Below are positions 7,086 to 17,664 of a stretch of DNA of 64,000 nucleotides, piece after piece. The translations under genes and the position numbers were made by a program. The stretch comes from Rhodobacteraceae bacterium WFHF2C18 (lineage in GTDB: Bacteria; Pseudomonadota; Alphaproteobacteria; Rhodobacterales; Rhodobacteraceae). The notes beneath the pieces were generated by a model. That model made no database searches. It saw nothing but the letters and a program-made list of their open reading frames with translations, and was not told the DNA's origin. Position 1 is the first letter of the stretch; the number at the start of each line of letters is the position of its first letter. The stretch lies in NCBI GenBank assembly GCA_002166865.1, contig NHTQ01000002.1:706133-770132 (forward strand). Direction: 5' to 3'.

Positions 7086-8135
7086 TCAACGATCCGACGG
7101 CGGATTGGTTCCTTCCGTCGTGTCATCGTTTTCCGCCGCGCGGCCGGACGCCGCGACCGGTTCATCGGCCCGGTGAACCTCCCCTTCCGTCCCGACGATG
7201 TTGTCGGCGACATAGGCCCGGCGGTGGCCCGGTGGCCGCTCTTGCCCGATCGTGGTGTCATGGCCCGTAACGAGTTCCAGCTCGGCGTTCAGCTGGGCGC
7301 CCATCAAGACCACGTAGGCGCTGATGTAAAACCACAGGAGCAGGATGATGACCGCCCCCAGCGAGCCGTAGATCTCGTTGTAGTTGCCGAAATTGCGCAG
7401 ATAGACCGAGAACGCCAGCGATCCGAGCGCCCAGAACAGCAGGGCCAGCACCGCGCCCGGCGTGATCCAGGGCAGGCGCGGCCCGCGGCGATTGGGGCCA
7501 TAGCGGTAGACCACCCCGATCCCGAAAAGCACGATGACCAGCAGCACCAGCCATTTGACCGCGGCAATCGCGGCTTCCATCGCGAAGGGGAAATTCAGGT
7601 GGCCGAAGATCGCCGGCAGGATCACCACCGCCGCGAAGGCAAGGATCGCTACCACGATCAGCACCACGGTCAGCAGGATGGCCATGCCATAGCGGTGAAG
7701 GGTGCTCTGCCGGTGTTCCTCGCGATAGATCGAGTTCAGGCCGCGCATCATCGCGGCCACCGCGTTTCGCGCGGTCCAGACGGCCACCAGGATCGACAGC
7801 AGGCTTGTCAGTTGCAGGGTCGAGGAATTGGTCGAGATCAGGTCGGCCACCTGTTCCTCAAGGATTCCGTAGGCCTGCTCGGGCAACAGACGCTGCGCCA
7901 TGTTCAGCTGTTCCTGGATGATGCCGGGGTCGGCGAAAAACCCCCAGAAGGCGATCAGCGCCGCCAGCGCGGGAAAGATGGAAACCAGCGCATAGAAGGC
8001 GATCCCGGCCGCGACGAGGCCGAGATTGCGGCGGTCGGATTCGTAGACCACCCGCATCAGCACCCGCCACCAATCCCGCAGGCGGATGTGCCAGGGTCGC
8101 TTGGCCGCCGCCGAGGACGAGAACTTCACGCTCAT
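7086..8135 (-). CDS. YihY/BrkB-family inner-membrane protein
   Basis: This 349-residue polytopic protein has about six hydrophobic segments between residues 35 and 285. It carries the family features: AAGIAFYALVSIFPALAAL in the first helix, an interfacial LNSIYREE motif, and YRYGPNRRGPRLPWITPGA before the last helices. The C-terminal 60 residues are hydrophilic. The family (formerly annotated as RNase BN) is of uncertain function, possibly transport. Its ATG shares one base with the TGA of the upstream PLDc_N gene, so the two are translated as a pair. Confidence 0.85.
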   Translation of the reverse strand: MSVKFSSSAAAKRPWHIRLRDWWRVLMRVVYESDRRNLGLVAAGIAFYALVSIFPALAALIAFWGFFADPGIIQEQLNMAQRLLPEQAYGILEEQVADLISTNSSTLQLTSLLSILVAVWTARNAVAAMMRGLNSIYREEHRQSTLHRYGMAILLTVVLIVVAILAFAAVVILPAIFGHLNFPFAMEAAIAAVKWLVLLVIVLFGIGVVYRYGPNRRGPRLPWITPGAVLALLFWALGSLAFSVYLRNFGNYNEIYGSLGAVIILLLWFYISAYVVLMGAQLNAELELVTGHDTTIGQERPPGHRRAYVADNIVGTEGEVHRADEPVAASGRAAENDDTTEGTNPPSDR

Positions 8136-8323
8136 CAGTCCAGCCGGGCCGATCGCGGGCCGGCGACCAGCCAGATGATAAAGCCGATGATGGGCAAGAG
8201 CAGCACAAGCAGGACCCAGAGCACCTTGGCCCCCGTTCCCGCGGTCGATCCCAGGATGGACACGATCGCCCAGACGTCCAGGGCCAATACGATCAGTCCC
8301 ACCAATCCGCCGATTTCAGACAT
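8135..8323 (-). CDS. PLDc_N-domain small membrane protein
   Basis: This 62-residue protein has two hydrophobic helices (about residues 6-26 and 33-54) around a short loop, with KVLWVLLVLLLPIIGFIIWL, the pattern of the phospholipase-D-nuclease N-terminal (PLDc_N) family. There is no catalytic domain; these are small membrane proteins of unknown function often found in stress regulons. It precedes and overlaps the YihY gene by one base. A weak EcfG-like element lies upstream. Confidence 0.8.
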   Translation of the reverse strand: MSEIGGLVGLIVLALDVWAIVSILGSTAGTGAKVLWVLLVLLLPIIGFIIWLVAGPRSARLD

Positions 8324-8364
8324 GATGCGCCTCCGTTGCCTGCGCCGACTTCATCCAAGGGATA

Positions 8365-8389
8365 AATCGTCTCGCAGTCCAGAGGTTCC
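8365..8389 (-). promoter_or_regulatory. Weak EcfG-like promoter of PLDc_N-YihY operon
   Basis: On the minus strand, GGAAC (8389-8385) is followed after 16 bases by GATT (8368-8365), which has two mismatches to CGTT. Position relative to the gene fits the set, but the -10 match is poor. Confidence 0.35.
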
Positions 8390-8482
8390 TTTCCCGGGCC
8401 CGCTGCGGCACTCCATCCGGGGCGCTTGACGCCTCTGGGGGGCGAGGCGTTACGCTGCGACGACAGCATGGGAGGATCGGAC

Positions 8483-9073
8483 ATGACGGGCAAGGCAAGG
8501 GGCGTGATCGCGGCGATCCTGATGCTGCAGGCAGGGCCCGCCGTGGCGGGCGAAATCGACAGCGTCTATACCCGCTATGACTGGCAAGCCGACTGCGAGG
8601 TCGTGCGCGCCGATCCGCAGCGCGCTTCGGCCAGCCTTGTCTGCCCCGGGCCGGAGGGGCTCAACCTGCTCCTGGCCGATGACGACGCGCGCATGTCGCT
8701 GGATTACCGCAGCGACCGGAGCTTCGGGCCGTGGGAGAGTTTCGCGACCTTCAACAGCGTCCATGACGTGGTCGAATGGCGCCGGCACAGGCTGAACGGG
8801 GCCCTGCAGCCGATCGCGACGATCCATCGCTGGTTCCTGCAGGGACAGGGCGAGGAACGGCAGCTTCTGGTGGTCAGCACCGTGGCCCGGGCCCCGGATG
8901 CCGAAAGCTGCATGGTGGGCTGGATCGATGCCACGGCCACGCCCGGGGCGAACCGCCTTGCCCGCGAAGTGGCCGACTCGCAAGCCGCCGGATTCGCCTG
9001 CGGCACCGACAGTCCGCAGCAATACGGGAAGACGGGGCCGCGGCGCCCACGACACGTGCGCGCGTCGCGCTGA
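8483..9073 (+). CDS. Hypothetical exported protein
   Basis: This 196-residue protein has a clear signal peptide (MTGKARGVIAAILMLQAG..., cleavage likely after AVA near residue 22) and a mature part of about 175 residues with three or four Cys (for example DCEVV, LVCPG, SCMVG, FACGT) that could form disulfides. The start at 8483 is chosen because GGAGGA lies 7 bases upstream; earlier in-frame ATGs lack this. I do not recognise a family. It is convergent with the amidohydrolase gene 11 bases downstream. Confidence 0.65.
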   Translation: MTGKARGVIAAILMLQAGPAVAGEIDSVYTRYDWQADCEVVRADPQRASASLVCPGPEGLNLLLADDDARMSLDYRSDRSFGPWESFATFNSVHDVVEWRRHRLNGALQPIATIHRWFLQGQGEERQLLVVSTVARAPDAESCMVGWIDATATPGANRLAREVADSQAAGFACGTDSPQQYGKTGPRRPRHVRASR

Positions 9074-9084
9074 GGGCTCGTGCC

Positions 9085-10752
9085 TCAGGCTTCACAGGTG
9101 ACGCGCCCCCCGCACAGGGTGAGCGCCGCGCGCGCCGTGTCCAGCGTATCGGGGTCCATTGCCTCGAGGTCGTGGGACATCATCACGACATCGGCCATCA
9201 TGCCCGGCGCCAGCCGGCCCTTGCGGTCCTCGCTGAATTCCAGCCAGGCGTTGTCGGCGGTGTAGCTTTCCAGCGTGTCCAGAAGGCTCTGGCGCTGCAC
9301 GTGCCAGGGGCTGGCCATGTGCATCGGCGCGACCGCCGCCTTGATGTTGGGCATCACGTCCACCGGGATCACCGGCCAGTCGGTGGAGAAGGCCAGCCGC
9401 GGGGCGCTTGCGCGGATATCGGACCAGGCGAAGGTCAGCGGGATCTGCGCGGGGTGGAGCACTTCCTCCAGCCCCGCGGGCGGAAAGATGCCGCCGAAGG
9501 GCGCGTGGCCCGGCTGCATCGAGGCGACAACGTCCAGGTCGCGGAACCGCGGCAGGTCGTCGGGGTGCAGCACCTCGATATGCTCGATCCGGTGGCGGGC
9601 ATCGCGCGCCCCGTTGGCGGCGCGGGCGGCCGCGAAGCCGTCGAGCGTGCGGCGGATCGCCAGATCCCCGATCGCGTGGACGGCGATCTGCAGGCCCATG
9701 GCGTCGGCCCGCATGCAGGCCGCGTTGAAGTGATCGGGATCGAAGACCGCGTCGCCGATGTGATCGGTGCCGGGATAGGGCTGGAGCATCAGCGCGGTGC
9801 GGCTTTCGGTGACGCCGTCCATGAACATCTTCACGCGGTTGCACCAGACCATCTCGCCGGCGTATCGCCGGCGCATCTCCTCGGCTTCCTCGAAGCGGTC
9901 AAGGGAATCGAAGCTCTTGTAATGGAAGGGCACCTCGGTACGGCAGAGCAGATCGCCCGCCTCTTCCAACTCGCTGAGAAGCTCAAGCTGGTAGAAGTTG
10001 CCGTCCATGTTGTGCAACCCGGTGATCCCGTGGCTGGCGCAATGCTTGAGCCCGCGGGCGATGGCCGCGCGGTCCAGCGCCCGGTCCTCGGCCGTGGGGG
10101 CCGGGTCGGGGTTGGCGCCGGTTATCAGGCCCATCATGTCCCGTCCGCCGTGCCGCGTCAGGCGCAGCACCGGTGCGTAGGCCGAGGGTTCCTGCAATTC
10201 GCCGGTTGCCTTGCCGTCGTCGCCCATGACGATCTGCGCGCCGGCGTCCACCTTGCCGCCGTGAAGGATGCCCGCGGCCTCCAGTGCGGCGGTATTGGCC
10301 CAGATGGTGTGATGGTCGGGTGCGAACATGGCAAAGGGCCGGTCGGGCAGCACCCGGTCCAGATCGTGACGCGTGGTATGCCGCCCGGGCCCCATGATGG
10401 CATAGTCGGCCTGCACGGCGAAAACGACGCGATCCTCGGGGCACTTGCCGGCCCAGTCGCGGACCGCGGCGGTCAGTTGCTCCTCGCCCTGGATACCGTA
10501 GAGATCCAGGTAGCCCAGTTCGACCGAGCCGCCGAACAGGTGCACATGGCTGTCGATGAAGCCGGGCAGCACCGTCGCACCGCCGGCGTCGACGACCCGT
10601 GTTCCGGGCCCGGCAAGTTCGCGAATCTCGGCCGTGCTGCCCACGGCGGCGATGGTGCCGCCGCTGATCGCCAGCGCCTGCGCACGGGGGCGGGCCGGGT
10701 CGAAGGTGATGAGACTGCCATTGAGAATGACGGTATCGGGCGCCTGCGCCAT
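9085..10752 (-). CDS. Amidohydrolase family protein (YtcJ-like, amidohydrolase_3)
   Basis: This protein of about 555 residues shows the metal-dependent hydrolase pattern: HVH in GFIDSHVHLFGG near residue 70, a conserved HAIGDLAI, RIEHIE and the late FSTDWPV with the metal-ligand Asp. YtcJ-like enzymes hydrolyse cyclic amides or related bonds; the substrate is unknown. ATG 10752 is preferred since GGAG lies 6 bases upstream, although ATG 10764 is possible. It lies 67 bases after the solute-binding-protein gene of the ABC transporter, so it probably acts on the imported compound. Confidence 0.8.
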   Translation of the reverse strand: MAQAPDTVILNGSLITFDPARPRAQALAISGGTIAAVGSTAEIRELAGPGTRVVDAGGATVLPGFIDSHVHLFGGSVELGYLDLYGIQGEEQLTAAVRDWAGKCPEDRVVFAVQADYAIMGPGRHTTRHDLDRVLPDRPFAMFAPDHHTIWANTAALEAAGILHGGKVDAGAQIVMGDDGKATGELQEPSAYAPVLRLTRHGGRDMMGLITGANPDPAPTAEDRALDRAAIARGLKHCASHGITGLHNMDGNFYQLELLSELEEAGDLLCRTEVPFHYKSFDSLDRFEEAEEMRRRYAGEMVWCNRVKMFMDGVTESRTALMLQPYPGTDHIGDAVFDPDHFNAACMRADAMGLQIAVHAIGDLAIRRTLDGFAAARAANGARDARHRIEHIEVLHPDDLPRFRDLDVVASMQPGHAPFGGIFPPAGLEEVLHPAQIPLTFAWSDIRASAPRLAFSTDWPVIPVDVMPNIKAAVAPMHMASPWHVQRQSLLDTLESYTADNAWLEFSEDRKGRLAPGMMADVVMMSHDLEAMDPDTLDTARAALTLCGGRVTCEA

Positions 10753-10819
10753 GGGGGGCTCCATCAATGTCGGGGGATAGGGGCGCGGCCCTGCCGCGGG
10801 GCCGCGCCGGTGGAGGCGG

Positions 10820-11845
10820 TTACTTCTTCACCTCGGTCCAGATCGCGCTGTAGATCTTCTGCACGTCGGGTGGGCAGGTCTTGGCGATATAGCCCGCATC
10901 CGCCAGCTCGTCGGGGATGTTGACCTCGGGGGCGTTGGCCATGACCTCGTCCATGTACTTCTCCGACCCCTCGATGCCGTTGGCGTAGCGCGCGAAGTTG
11001 GACAGCATCGCAGCCTTCTCGGGGTCCATGATGAAGTTGAGGAACTTCTTGGCGTTCTCGACATTCTCGGCGTCGGCCAGGATGGCGGCGTTGTCCATCC
11101 AGATCGGGAACCCGGTCTGCGGGTAGCCGAAGGCGATGTCCTCGTTCTGCAGCCGCGCGCGCAGGCTGGCGCCGTTCCAGTTGATGCCGGCGGCAAGGTC
11201 GCCCTTGGCGTATTTCTCGATGTTGCCATAGGCCATCGAGATCCAGTGCTCCTTGGCCTCGACCAGCTTGTCGCGGACCTTCCTGAGCACCTCCTTGTCG
11301 TCGGTGCACTGCTCGCCGCCCAGGTAGTGGATCGCCTGGCCCATCACGTCCTGCATTTCCGGCACCACGTTGATCTTGCCTTTCAGTTCCTCGGGCGGAT
11401 CGAAGATAAGGGCGGCGTCGTGGATGTTGCCGCCATAGATCGACGTGTTGACCGTGATGCCCACGGTGCCCCACTGCCAAGGCACGGTGTACTGGCGGCC
11501 GGGGTCGAACTCCACGTCAACCCAGCGGGGATCCATGTGCTCGAAATTCTCCATCTCGTTGGGATTCGACTTCATCAGAAGCCCTTCCTCGATGAAGATC
11601 GGAACATAGGTGCCGGAGGGCACGACGATGTCAAAGCCGTGACCGCCCGCCTTGACCTTGGCCAGCGCGGTGTCGTTGCTGTCGTAGTCGGTCAGGGTGA
11701 CGTCCACATCGTATTCCTGCTCGAACAGTTCGATCAGCTCCGGACTTGTGTAATTGCCCCAGTTGTAGATGTTGAGCTCGCCCTCGGCCCAGGCGCCGCC
11801 CGCGGCCAGTGCCAGCGCGGCGGATGTTGCCAATGCGTGTTTCAT
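10820..11845 (-). CDS. Polyamine-type ABC transporter substrate-binding protein
   Basis: This 341-residue periplasmic protein has a signal peptide (cleavage after AWA near residue 20) and the PotD/PotF opening [20 protein letters not shown], plus a conserved [10 protein letters not shown] segment. The family binds spermidine, putrescine or related cations. It is the fourth gene of a potABCD-type minus-strand operon, 43 bases after the permease. The linked GMC oxidoreductase, enolase-family and amidohydrolase genes make a plain polyamine substrate uncertain. Confidence 0.85.
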   Translation of the reverse strand: MKHALATSAALALAAGGAWAEGELNIYNWGNYTSPELIELFEQEYDVDVTLTDYDSNDTALAKVKAGGHGFDIVVPSGTYVPIFIEEGLLMKSNPNEMENFEHMDPRWVDVEFDPGRQYTVPWQWGTVGITVNTSIYGGNIHDAALIFDPPEELKGKINVVPEMQDVMGQAIHYLGGEQCTDDKEVLRKVRDKLVEAKEHWISMAYGNIEKYAKGDLAAGINWNGASLRARLQNEDIAFGYPQTGFPIWMDNAAILADAENVENAKKFLNFIMDPEKAAMLSNFARYANGIEGSEKYMDEVMANAPEVNIPDELADAGYIAKTCPPDVQKIYSAIWTEVKK

Positions 11846-11888
11846 GAGTGGTCCTCCTGTTGGGTTGGGATGGTTTTTGCGTGCCGGA

Positions 11889-12692
11889 TCATTCGCGCGT
11901 CCGGCTGAGAAAGAAGAAGGCGGTGACCAGTATAACAGAGATTGCCAGCAGGGCCGTGGAAATCGCGTTGATCTCCGGGGTGATGACGCGGCGCAACTGT
12001 CCCAGCATGTAGGTGGGCAGCGTGTCCTGCCCGGCGGACTTCACGAACTCGGTGATGACCACATCGTCCAGCGAGATCACGAAGGCCAGCATCGCCCCCG
12101 CCAGGATTCCCGGCCAGAGCTGCGGCAACGTGATGTGCCGGAACACCTGGAGCGGCGTGGCATAGAGATCGGCGCCGGCCTGTTCGAGGCTGAGGTCCAT
12201 GCCCTGCAGGCGCGCACGCACCGGCATGTAGGCGAAGGGAATGCAAAAGGCCGAGTGCGCGATGATGAGATAGCCAAGGCCGGTGTAGCCCGTCTGCACC
12301 TTGATGATGGCGAAAAAGATCAGCAGCGAGACGGCGGTCACGATCTCGGGCACCATGAGGGGCTGGTTGATGAGCGCGAAGGCCGCCGTCTGGCCGCGCC
12401 AGGGCTTGGTCCGCGTCGTGGCGAGCGCCGCAAGCACGGCGGCGAAGGTCGAGATGAGCGAGGCGGCCGTGGCGATCACAACCGAGCGCACGGTCGCCGC
12501 CTGCACGCGCTCGTTCTCCCAGGCAGAGACGTACCACCGCCAGGAGAAGCCTTCCCAGATGGCGATCGAGGAGCCGGCGTTGAAGGAATAGACCACCAGA
12601 AGGATGATCGGCAGATACAGCACCACGAAGCACAACAGCGCCAAGGTGGTGAAGCCGGTCTGCCGGCGGACGTCGAAACCGCGGCTAGACAT
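11889..12692 (-). CDS. ABC transporter permease (PotC-like)
   Basis: This 267-residue inner-membrane protein has about six transmembrane helices and the binding-protein-dependent permease loop near residues 160-190 ([23 protein letters not shown]), which contacts the ATPase. It is the PotC/PotI type. Its start overlaps the end of the PotB-like gene by 8 bases, showing translational coupling. It pairs with the PotB-like permease to form the channel. Confidence 0.88.
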   Translation of the reverse strand: MSSRGFDVRRQTGFTTLALLCFVVLYLPIILLVVYSFNAGSSIAIWEGFSWRWYVSAWENERVQAATVRSVVIATAASLISTFAAVLAALATTRTKPWRGQTAAFALINQPLMVPEIVTAVSLLIFFAIIKVQTGYTGLGYLIIAHSAFCIPFAYMPVRARLQGMDLSLEQAGADLYATPLQVFRHITLPQLWPGILAGAMLAFVISLDDVVITEFVKSAGQDTLPTYMLGQLRRVITPEINAISTALLAISVILVTAFFFLSRTRE

Positions 12693-13596
12693 TGCTCTCT
12701 CCTTCCCGGCTGACGGCGCGCACGTAGAACAGCAGCGCGACCATGACGATCGCCAGAAGCGATAGCGACAGCGCGGCCCCCAAGGGCCAGTTGCGCAGCT
12801 GGCCGAACTGCAACTCGATGAGGTTGCCCAGCATCAGCTGCTTGCCGCCGCCCAGCACCCGCGGCGTGACGTAGGCGCCCAGGCAGGGCACGAAGACCAG
12901 GATCGAGCCGGCCACGACGCCGGGTTTGACCAATGGGAAGATGATCTTGGTCAGGACCTTCAGGCGGCTGGCATACAGGTCGTAGCCCGCCTCGACCAGG
13001 GAGAAGTCCAGCCGTTCCATCGAGGCGTAGATGGGCAGGATCATCAGCGGCAGATAGACGTAGGTCATGCCCAGAAGCAGCGAGAACTCGGTGAACAGCA
13101 TCTGGATCGGTTCGTCGATGAGGCCCATGCCGATCAGCGCGGTGTTGACCGTACCCTGATTGCGGATCAGTTCCATGATCGCGAAGGTGCGGATCAGCAG
13201 ATTGGTCCAGAAGGGGATCATGATGAGCAGCATCCAGATGTCACGCTGCTTCTTCGGCCGGGTGGCGATGAAATAGGCCGTCGGAAAGCCGAAGATGAAT
13301 GCCAGGATCGCCGTCAGGATCGACAGTTTGATCGAGCGCCAGAAAACGCTGAGATGCGCGTCGGCAAAGCGCAACTCGTCGGTGAAGAAGTCGCGCTCGG
13401 CCACCACGTTGAACCAGGCCTTGAGCGAGAATTCCCATTCCACGCCGCCGTAATCGCCCGGCGTGAGGAAGGAATAGATCACCACGATGATGAGCGGCCC
13501 GCTGGCGGCGAAAACGAGAATCGCCATCGCCGGGGCGAGCAGGAGCGCACGGGCCTTGCGGGTGGCGCGGGCGCGGGTTTCGGCCAGGGTGGTCAT
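12685..13596 (-). CDS. ABC transporter permease (PotB-like)
   Basis: This 303-residue permease has an N-terminal cytoplasmic stretch, six predicted transmembrane helices and the coupling loop VEAGYDLYASRLKVLTKIIF near residue 210. It also carries a long first periplasmic loop, as in PotB/PotH. It starts 4 bases after the ATPase gene ends and overlaps the next permease, so it is an internal gene of the operon. Confidence 0.88.
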   Translation of the reverse strand: MTTLAETRARATRKARALLLAPAMAILVFAASGPLIIVVIYSFLTPGDYGGVEWEFSLKAWFNVVAERDFFTDELRFADAHLSVFWRSIKLSILTAILAFIFGFPTAYFIATRPKKQRDIWMLLIMIPFWTNLLIRTFAIMELIRNQGTVNTALIGMGLIDEPIQMLFTEFSLLLGMTYVYLPLMILPIYASMERLDFSLVEAGYDLYASRLKVLTKIIFPLVKPGVVAGSILVFVPCLGAYVTPRVLGGGKQLMLGNLIELQFGQLRNWPLGAALSLSLLAIVMVALLFYVRAVSREGESNV

Positions 13597-13600
13597 CGGA

Positions 13601-14677
13601 TCAATCCTTCAGAACCTGGCCGATACCGGGGGCGAAGCTCACGCCCACGCGCTCGCCCGTCTGGCGGTGGTGCTGCTGGTCGGGTTGATTCTGCTGGCGC
13701 ACCACGAAGCTGCCGCCGCTGTCCAGATCCACGTGGTAATGGGTGTCCGTGCCGAAATAGACAACGTTGCCGAGCGTGCCGGGCAGCAAAGCGCCCTCGG
13801 TTCCGTTCAGCCGGGCGTGTTCGGGGCGCACCGCGATCGTGACGTCGCCGCCGGCCTTCTGCCCGCCCGTGGCCGCGCGCGCCTGCGTCTCGACGCCGGA
13901 GGGCAGGCGGATCCGCGCGCTTTCGCCCTCGGTGGACAGAAGCTCCGCCGGCAAGAGGTTGGTGTCGCCGATGAAATCCGCCACGAAGCGTTCGGCGGGG
14001 TGGTCGTAGATGTCGCGCGGCCCGCCGATCTGGCGGATCTCTCCGTGGTTCATCACGGCAATCCTGTCGGACATGGTCAGCGCCTCGTCCTGGTCGTGGG
14101 TGACGAAAACGAAGGTGATCCCCGTCTCCGCCTGCAGCCGCTTGAGCTCCAGCCGCATGTCCTTGCGCAGCTTGAAGTCCAGGGCCGACAGCGGTTCGTC
14201 CAGCAACAGGACCTTGGGCCGCGGCGCCAGCGCCCGGGCCAGCGCCACCCTTTGCTGCTGCCCGCCCGATATCTGGCTGGTCTTGCGGTCGGCCATTTCG
14301 GTCATGCGCACCAGTTCCAGCATTTCCTCGACGGTTGTCGTGATCTCGCGCCGGGGCTTGCCCAGCATCTTTAGGCCGAAACCGATGTTCTCGGCCACGG
14401 TCATGTGCGGGAACAAGGCATAGGATTGGAAAACGGTGTTCACCGGGCGCGTGTAGGGTGGCAGCGTGAGAAGGTCCCGGCCCTCCAGTGTCACCCGGCC
14501 CTCGGTGGGGTCGGTGAAGCCGGCAATGACCCGCAAAAGGGTGGTCTTGCCACAGCCCGAAGGCCCCAGAAGGGTGAAGAACTCGTTGGAATCGATGGTG
14601 ATCGAGACATCACCCAGCGCCGTGAAGGAGTCGCGTCCTTCGCCGAAGACCTTTCTGACGCCCTCGATCTCGATCAT
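13601..14677 (-). CDS. ABC transporter ATP-binding protein (PotA-like)
   Basis: This 358-residue ATPase has Walker [10 protein letters not shown] (about residue 38), the signature [13 protein letters not shown], Walker [12 protein letters not shown] and a C-terminal TOBE domain (about residues 270-350), the PotA/MalK-type layout. The start is ATG 14677 with GGAGGG upstream; the open frame extends further but lacks a ribosome site. It is the first transporter gene, followed by both permeases, the binding protein and the amidohydrolase. The enolase-family gene upstream is separated by 155 bases. Confidence 0.9.
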   Translation of the reverse strand: MIEIEGVRKVFGEGRDSFTALGDVSITIDSNEFFTLLGPSGCGKTTLLRVIAGFTDPTEGRVTLEGRDLLTLPPYTRPVNTVFQSYALFPHMTVAENIGFGLKMLGKPRREITTTVEEMLELVRMTEMADRKTSQISGGQQQRVALARALAPRPKVLLLDEPLSALDFKLRKDMRLELKRLQAETGITFVFVTHDQDEALTMSDRIAVMNHGEIRQIGGPRDIYDHPAERFVADFIGDTNLLPAELLSTEGESARIRLPSGVETQARAATGGQKAGGDVTIAVRPEHARLNGTEGALLPGTLGNVVYFGTDTHYHVDLDSGGSFVVRQQNQPDQQHHRQTGERVGVSFAPGIGQVLKD

Positions 14678-14832
14678 GTCCGTCCCTCCACGAGTCTTTT
14701 GATCAAATTGGCGGGAGGATCTCGGTACTGTCAAGCCACTTGGCGGCCCGCACGCTCACAGCGCTAGGCTGGCGGCGCTTGGGGGTCAAGCACGAAGCAG
14801 CCCGCACATGTCGAAAACGGCGCTGCCCCGGG

Positions 14833-15951
14833 TCACAGGGTGCTGGCCTGGTATTGCGACCGCGCCAGCCATTCGGGCGAGACCTCCACGCCCCATCCCG
14901 GGGCCTCGGTGACCTCCACATGCCCGTCTTGCACACGGTAGGGGGACTCGACGAAGAGGTGCTCTTGCCAAGGGTAGTACTCGGGACCTTCGATCGAGAA
15001 TTCCAGGTATTTCCCGGCATTCGGGATCGCGCGGAGCAGGTGCATCGTGAAAAGCGTGACCATCGACAGGTTCGCGCAGTGCGGCGTGCAGGGCAGGCCG
15101 GCCTCCGCGCCCATCCGGGCCACTTCGAGGCTGCGCAGCATGCCGCCCAGGTACAGGACGTCGGGCTGGATCACGTCCACCGCCCGCATGGCGATCATGT
15201 GCCGCCAGACCTCAAGGTCGCAGTCCTGCTCGCCGCCCGTGACGTCTAGGTCAAGGGCCCGCGTGACCTGTGCGGTTTCTTCGAGGCGCCAGTAAGGGCA
15301 GGGTTCCTCGAAGTGTTCGACGCCGTGATCCTGCAAGAGCCGGCCCACCTCGATCGCGCGGGCGGCTGAGAATCCCGAATTGGCATCGACCAGCAGCGCG
15401 GCCTCCGCACCCAGGGCGCGGCGCATGGCCGGCACGATCGCCTCGGTCCGGCCGGGCCATTCGTCCCGGTCCTGGCCGCATTCCGCGCCCACGCGGAATT
15501 TGAAGGCGTCGAAACCCGCCGTGTCCCGCAGCCGGGCCAGGCGCGTGGCCTCTTCCTCGGGGGTGATGTCGCGCCGCATCGAGGAGGCATAGGCCCGCAG
15601 CGGGCCGGGCGTGCCGCCCAGCAGGGCGACGACGGGTTGTCCCGCGGTCTTGCCCCGCCAATCCCAGGCCGCGGTATCCAGCCCCGACAAGGCGCGCCGC
15701 AGATAAGAGCCGGGGAACTTGTGTTCGCGCAGCGGGATCTCGGCCACGAGCGCTTCCAGATCGTCCACGTCGCGGCCCAGGGCCCACGGGGCGATCTGTC
15801 GGTGAAAGACCTGTGCGCTGATGTCGGCATTGTAGGTGGACAGTTGACCCCACCCTTGCCGCCCGCACGCGGTGGTCAGGCGCACGAAGCCCACCAATTC
15901 GTTGCAGAAGGTCTCAAGCCGCGTGATTCGGCCGCCGGTCTCCGTTCTCAT
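14833..15951 (-). CDS. Mandelate racemase/enolase-superfamily enzyme
   Basis: This 372-residue protein has the two-domain enolase-superfamily layout. Visible active-site elements are KFR (in FDAFKFRVG), metal ligands in [18 protein letters not shown] and VTGGEQDCD, the Asp of [10 protein letters not shown] and the His of TPHCANLS. This order (KxR, D, E, E, D, H) places it in the mandelate-racemase subgroup, probably a dehydratase or racemase on an acid sugar or similar carboxylate. Its ATG overlaps the stop of the GMC oxidoreductase gene (ATGA), so the two likely act in one pathway. The substrate is unknown. Confidence 0.82.
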   Translation of the reverse strand: MRTETGGRITRLETFCNELVGFVRLTTACGRQGWGQLSTYNADISAQVFHRQIAPWALGRDVDDLEALVAEIPLREHKFPGSYLRRALSGLDTAAWDWRGKTAGQPVVALLGGTPGPLRAYASSMRRDITPEEEATRLARLRDTAGFDAFKFRVGAECGQDRDEWPGRTEAIVPAMRRALGAEAALLVDANSGFSAARAIEVGRLLQDHGVEHFEEPCPYWRLEETAQVTRALDLDVTGGEQDCDLEVWRHMIAMRAVDVIQPDVLYLGGMLRSLEVARMGAEAGLPCTPHCANLSMVTLFTMHLLRAIPNAGKYLEFSIEGPEYYPWQEHLFVESPYRVQDGHVEVTEAPGWGVEVSPEWLARSQYQASTL

Positions 15952-17555
15952 GTCTCCTCCAGGATAAAGCCGGCGGCCCGCCAGGCCACCATCATGGTGG
16001 GGGCGTTGGTGTTTCCCGAGGTGATAGCCGGAAATACCGAGGCGTCGATCACCCGCAGTCCCTCCGCCCCGTGCAGGCGCAACCGCGAATCCACGACACA
16101 CGTTTCGGCATCGCGACCCATACGGCAGGTGCCAACGGGGTGGAAGACCGTGCCGCAGCGCGCCCGGAAATCCTCCAGCAGGGCCGCATCGTCCATGTCG
16201 CGCGGATCGCTGTCCTTCGGGCCGGCGACCAATCGGTCGAGCGGCGCTGTCGCGAGCAACTGCTGACACAGGCGCGCCCCGGCGATCACGCCGGCGCGGT
16301 CGGCCGCGCTGGCCAGTGAGTTGGGGGTGATCCGTGGCGGGCTGGCCGGGTCGGCATCCGTCACCGCGATGGTGCCGCGGCTGGTCGGGCGGGTCGGCTG
16401 GAAGCCCAGGATGAAACCGGGAAACGGGTCGGGATTGACGACGCTCCGCCGGCCCTTGGGCGTCGTGGTGTAGCTCACGGGGTTGAAGTAGATCTGCTGG
16501 TCGGCGCGTGTCGCCCCGGGGGCGGAGCGGAAGAACCCCCCGCATTGGTTGACGCTGAGCGCAAGCGGCCCTCGTCGGGTGAGCGCGTAGCGCAGCGCCG
16601 CGCGCAGCTTGCCGCCGAGCGGCGCCAGATCGCCGTTCAACGTGGGTTCGCAGGCGCGGAACGTGTAGTTGATGCCCAGATGGTCCTGAAGCTCCGCGCC
16701 CACCTTGGGCTGGTCCAGGTGCACCGTGATACCGGCGGCCTCCAGCGTGTCCGGCGCGCCGACCCCGGAACGCTGCAGGATCGCGGGCGAGCCGATGGCG
16801 CCGGCCGCAAGGATGATCTCGCGACGTGCCCGGGCGATGCGCGGTTGGCCGCGCGTGCGGTAGTGCACGGCCACGGCACGGGCGCCGTCGAAGGCGACCC
16901 TGTCGACCAGGGCCCCGCTGTGCAGCGTGAGATTTCCCCGCGCGAGCGCCGGCTTGAGGCACATCTCGGCCGAGGAGGCGCGCAACCCCGCCCGCGTGGT
17001 CACGCGGTAGGTGGTCGCCCCCTCGGGGTCCGTGCCGTTGCAGTCGTGGGTCACCGGGTGGCCCAGGTCCCGCGCCGCGGCGAAGAAATGGCGGCTGAGC
17101 GGGTGAACCTGGTCCGAGACATCCTGAACGGTGATGGGCCCTGTGCCGGTGCGGTGGCCGTCCGCCCGCACGCGGGTCTCGATCTCGGAAAAGGCGGGGG
17201 CCACGTCCCGCCAGGCCCAGCCGGTGGCCCCCGATGCGGCCCAGTCATCGTAATCACCGGGCAGGCCGCGCGCGTAGACCAGCGCGTTGATCGCGCCCGA
17301 TCCGCCCACCACCTTGCCGCGCGGCCAATACCCGCGCCGGCCGTTCAGCGCGGGCTCGGGCTCGGTCTGGTATTTCCAGTTCACCTTGGGATCGAAGAAG
17401 GTCTTGCCATAGCCGAGCGGCAACTTCAGCCAGGGTGAGCGCCCGCGGCCGCCGGCCTCGATCACGAGGACGGAGTGCCGGCCCGACGCGCTGAGCCGGT
17501 CGGCGAGGATGCAGCCGGCCGAGCCCGCGCCGACGATGACGAAATCATAGTGCAC
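15948..17555 (-). CDS. GMC-family FAD oxidoreductase
   Basis: This 535-residue flavoprotein starts at GTG 17555, where the dinucleotide-binding motif [17 protein letters not shown] begins almost at once. The GMC signatures follow: [14 protein letters not shown] near residue 85, [17 protein letters not shown] and the C-terminal [10 protein letters not shown] with the catalytic His region and a second His/Asn in [10 protein letters not shown]. The family oxidises alcohols (choline, glucose and others). Because it sits with an enolase-family enzyme rather than betaine aldehyde dehydrogenase, I do not call it BetA. It is divergent from the LysR gene. Confidence 0.85.
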   Translation of the reverse strand: MHYDFVIVGAGSAGCILADRLSASGRHSVLVIEAGGRGRSPWLKLPLGYGKTFFDPKVNWKYQTEPEPALNGRRGYWPRGKVVGGSGAINALVYARGLPGDYDDWAASGATGWAWRDVAPAFSEIETRVRADGHRTGTGPITVQDVSDQVHPLSRHFFAAARDLGHPVTHDCNGTDPEGATTYRVTTRAGLRASSAEMCLKPALARGNLTLHSGALVDRVAFDGARAVAVHYRTRGQPRIARARREIILAAGAIGSPAILQRSGVGAPDTLEAAGITVHLDQPKVGAELQDHLGINYTFRACEPTLNGDLAPLGGKLRAALRYALTRRGPLALSVNQCGGFFRSAPGATRADQQIYFNPVSYTTTPKGRRSVVNPDPFPGFILGFQPTRPTSRGTIAVTDADPASPPRITPNSLASAADRAGVIAGARLCQQLLATAPLDRLVAGPKDSDPRDMDDAALLEDFRARCGTVFHPVGTCRMGRDAETCVVDSRLRLHGAEGLRVIDASVFPAITSGNTNAPTMMVAWRAAGFILEET

Positions 17556-17615
17556 TGCCGCGCGCCTCCTTCCAGTGCGCGGCAACCTGTCAGAAATGCC
17601 CGCTTGACCCGTAAC

Positions 17616-17650
17616 GAATAATTTTTTGCTGTAACCATAAAAATTTTCGC
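17616..17650. promoter_or_regulatory. AT-rich inverted repeat in the GMC/LysR divergent promoter
   Basis: ATTTTT (17621-17626) and AAAAAT (17639-17644) flank 12 bases in an otherwise GC-rich region just before the LysR start. LysR regulators usually bind AT-rich interrupted dyads in such divergent spacers, so this is a candidate operator. Confidence 0.4.
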
Positions 17651-17664
17651 GACATAAACGAAGA

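Noticed and set aside
15948..17555. Choline dehydrogenase (betA) to match the betaine theme
   Set aside because: It is a GMC enzyme, but there is no betaine aldehyde dehydrogenase or BetI nearby and it is coupled to an enolase-family gene, so a betA call is not supported.
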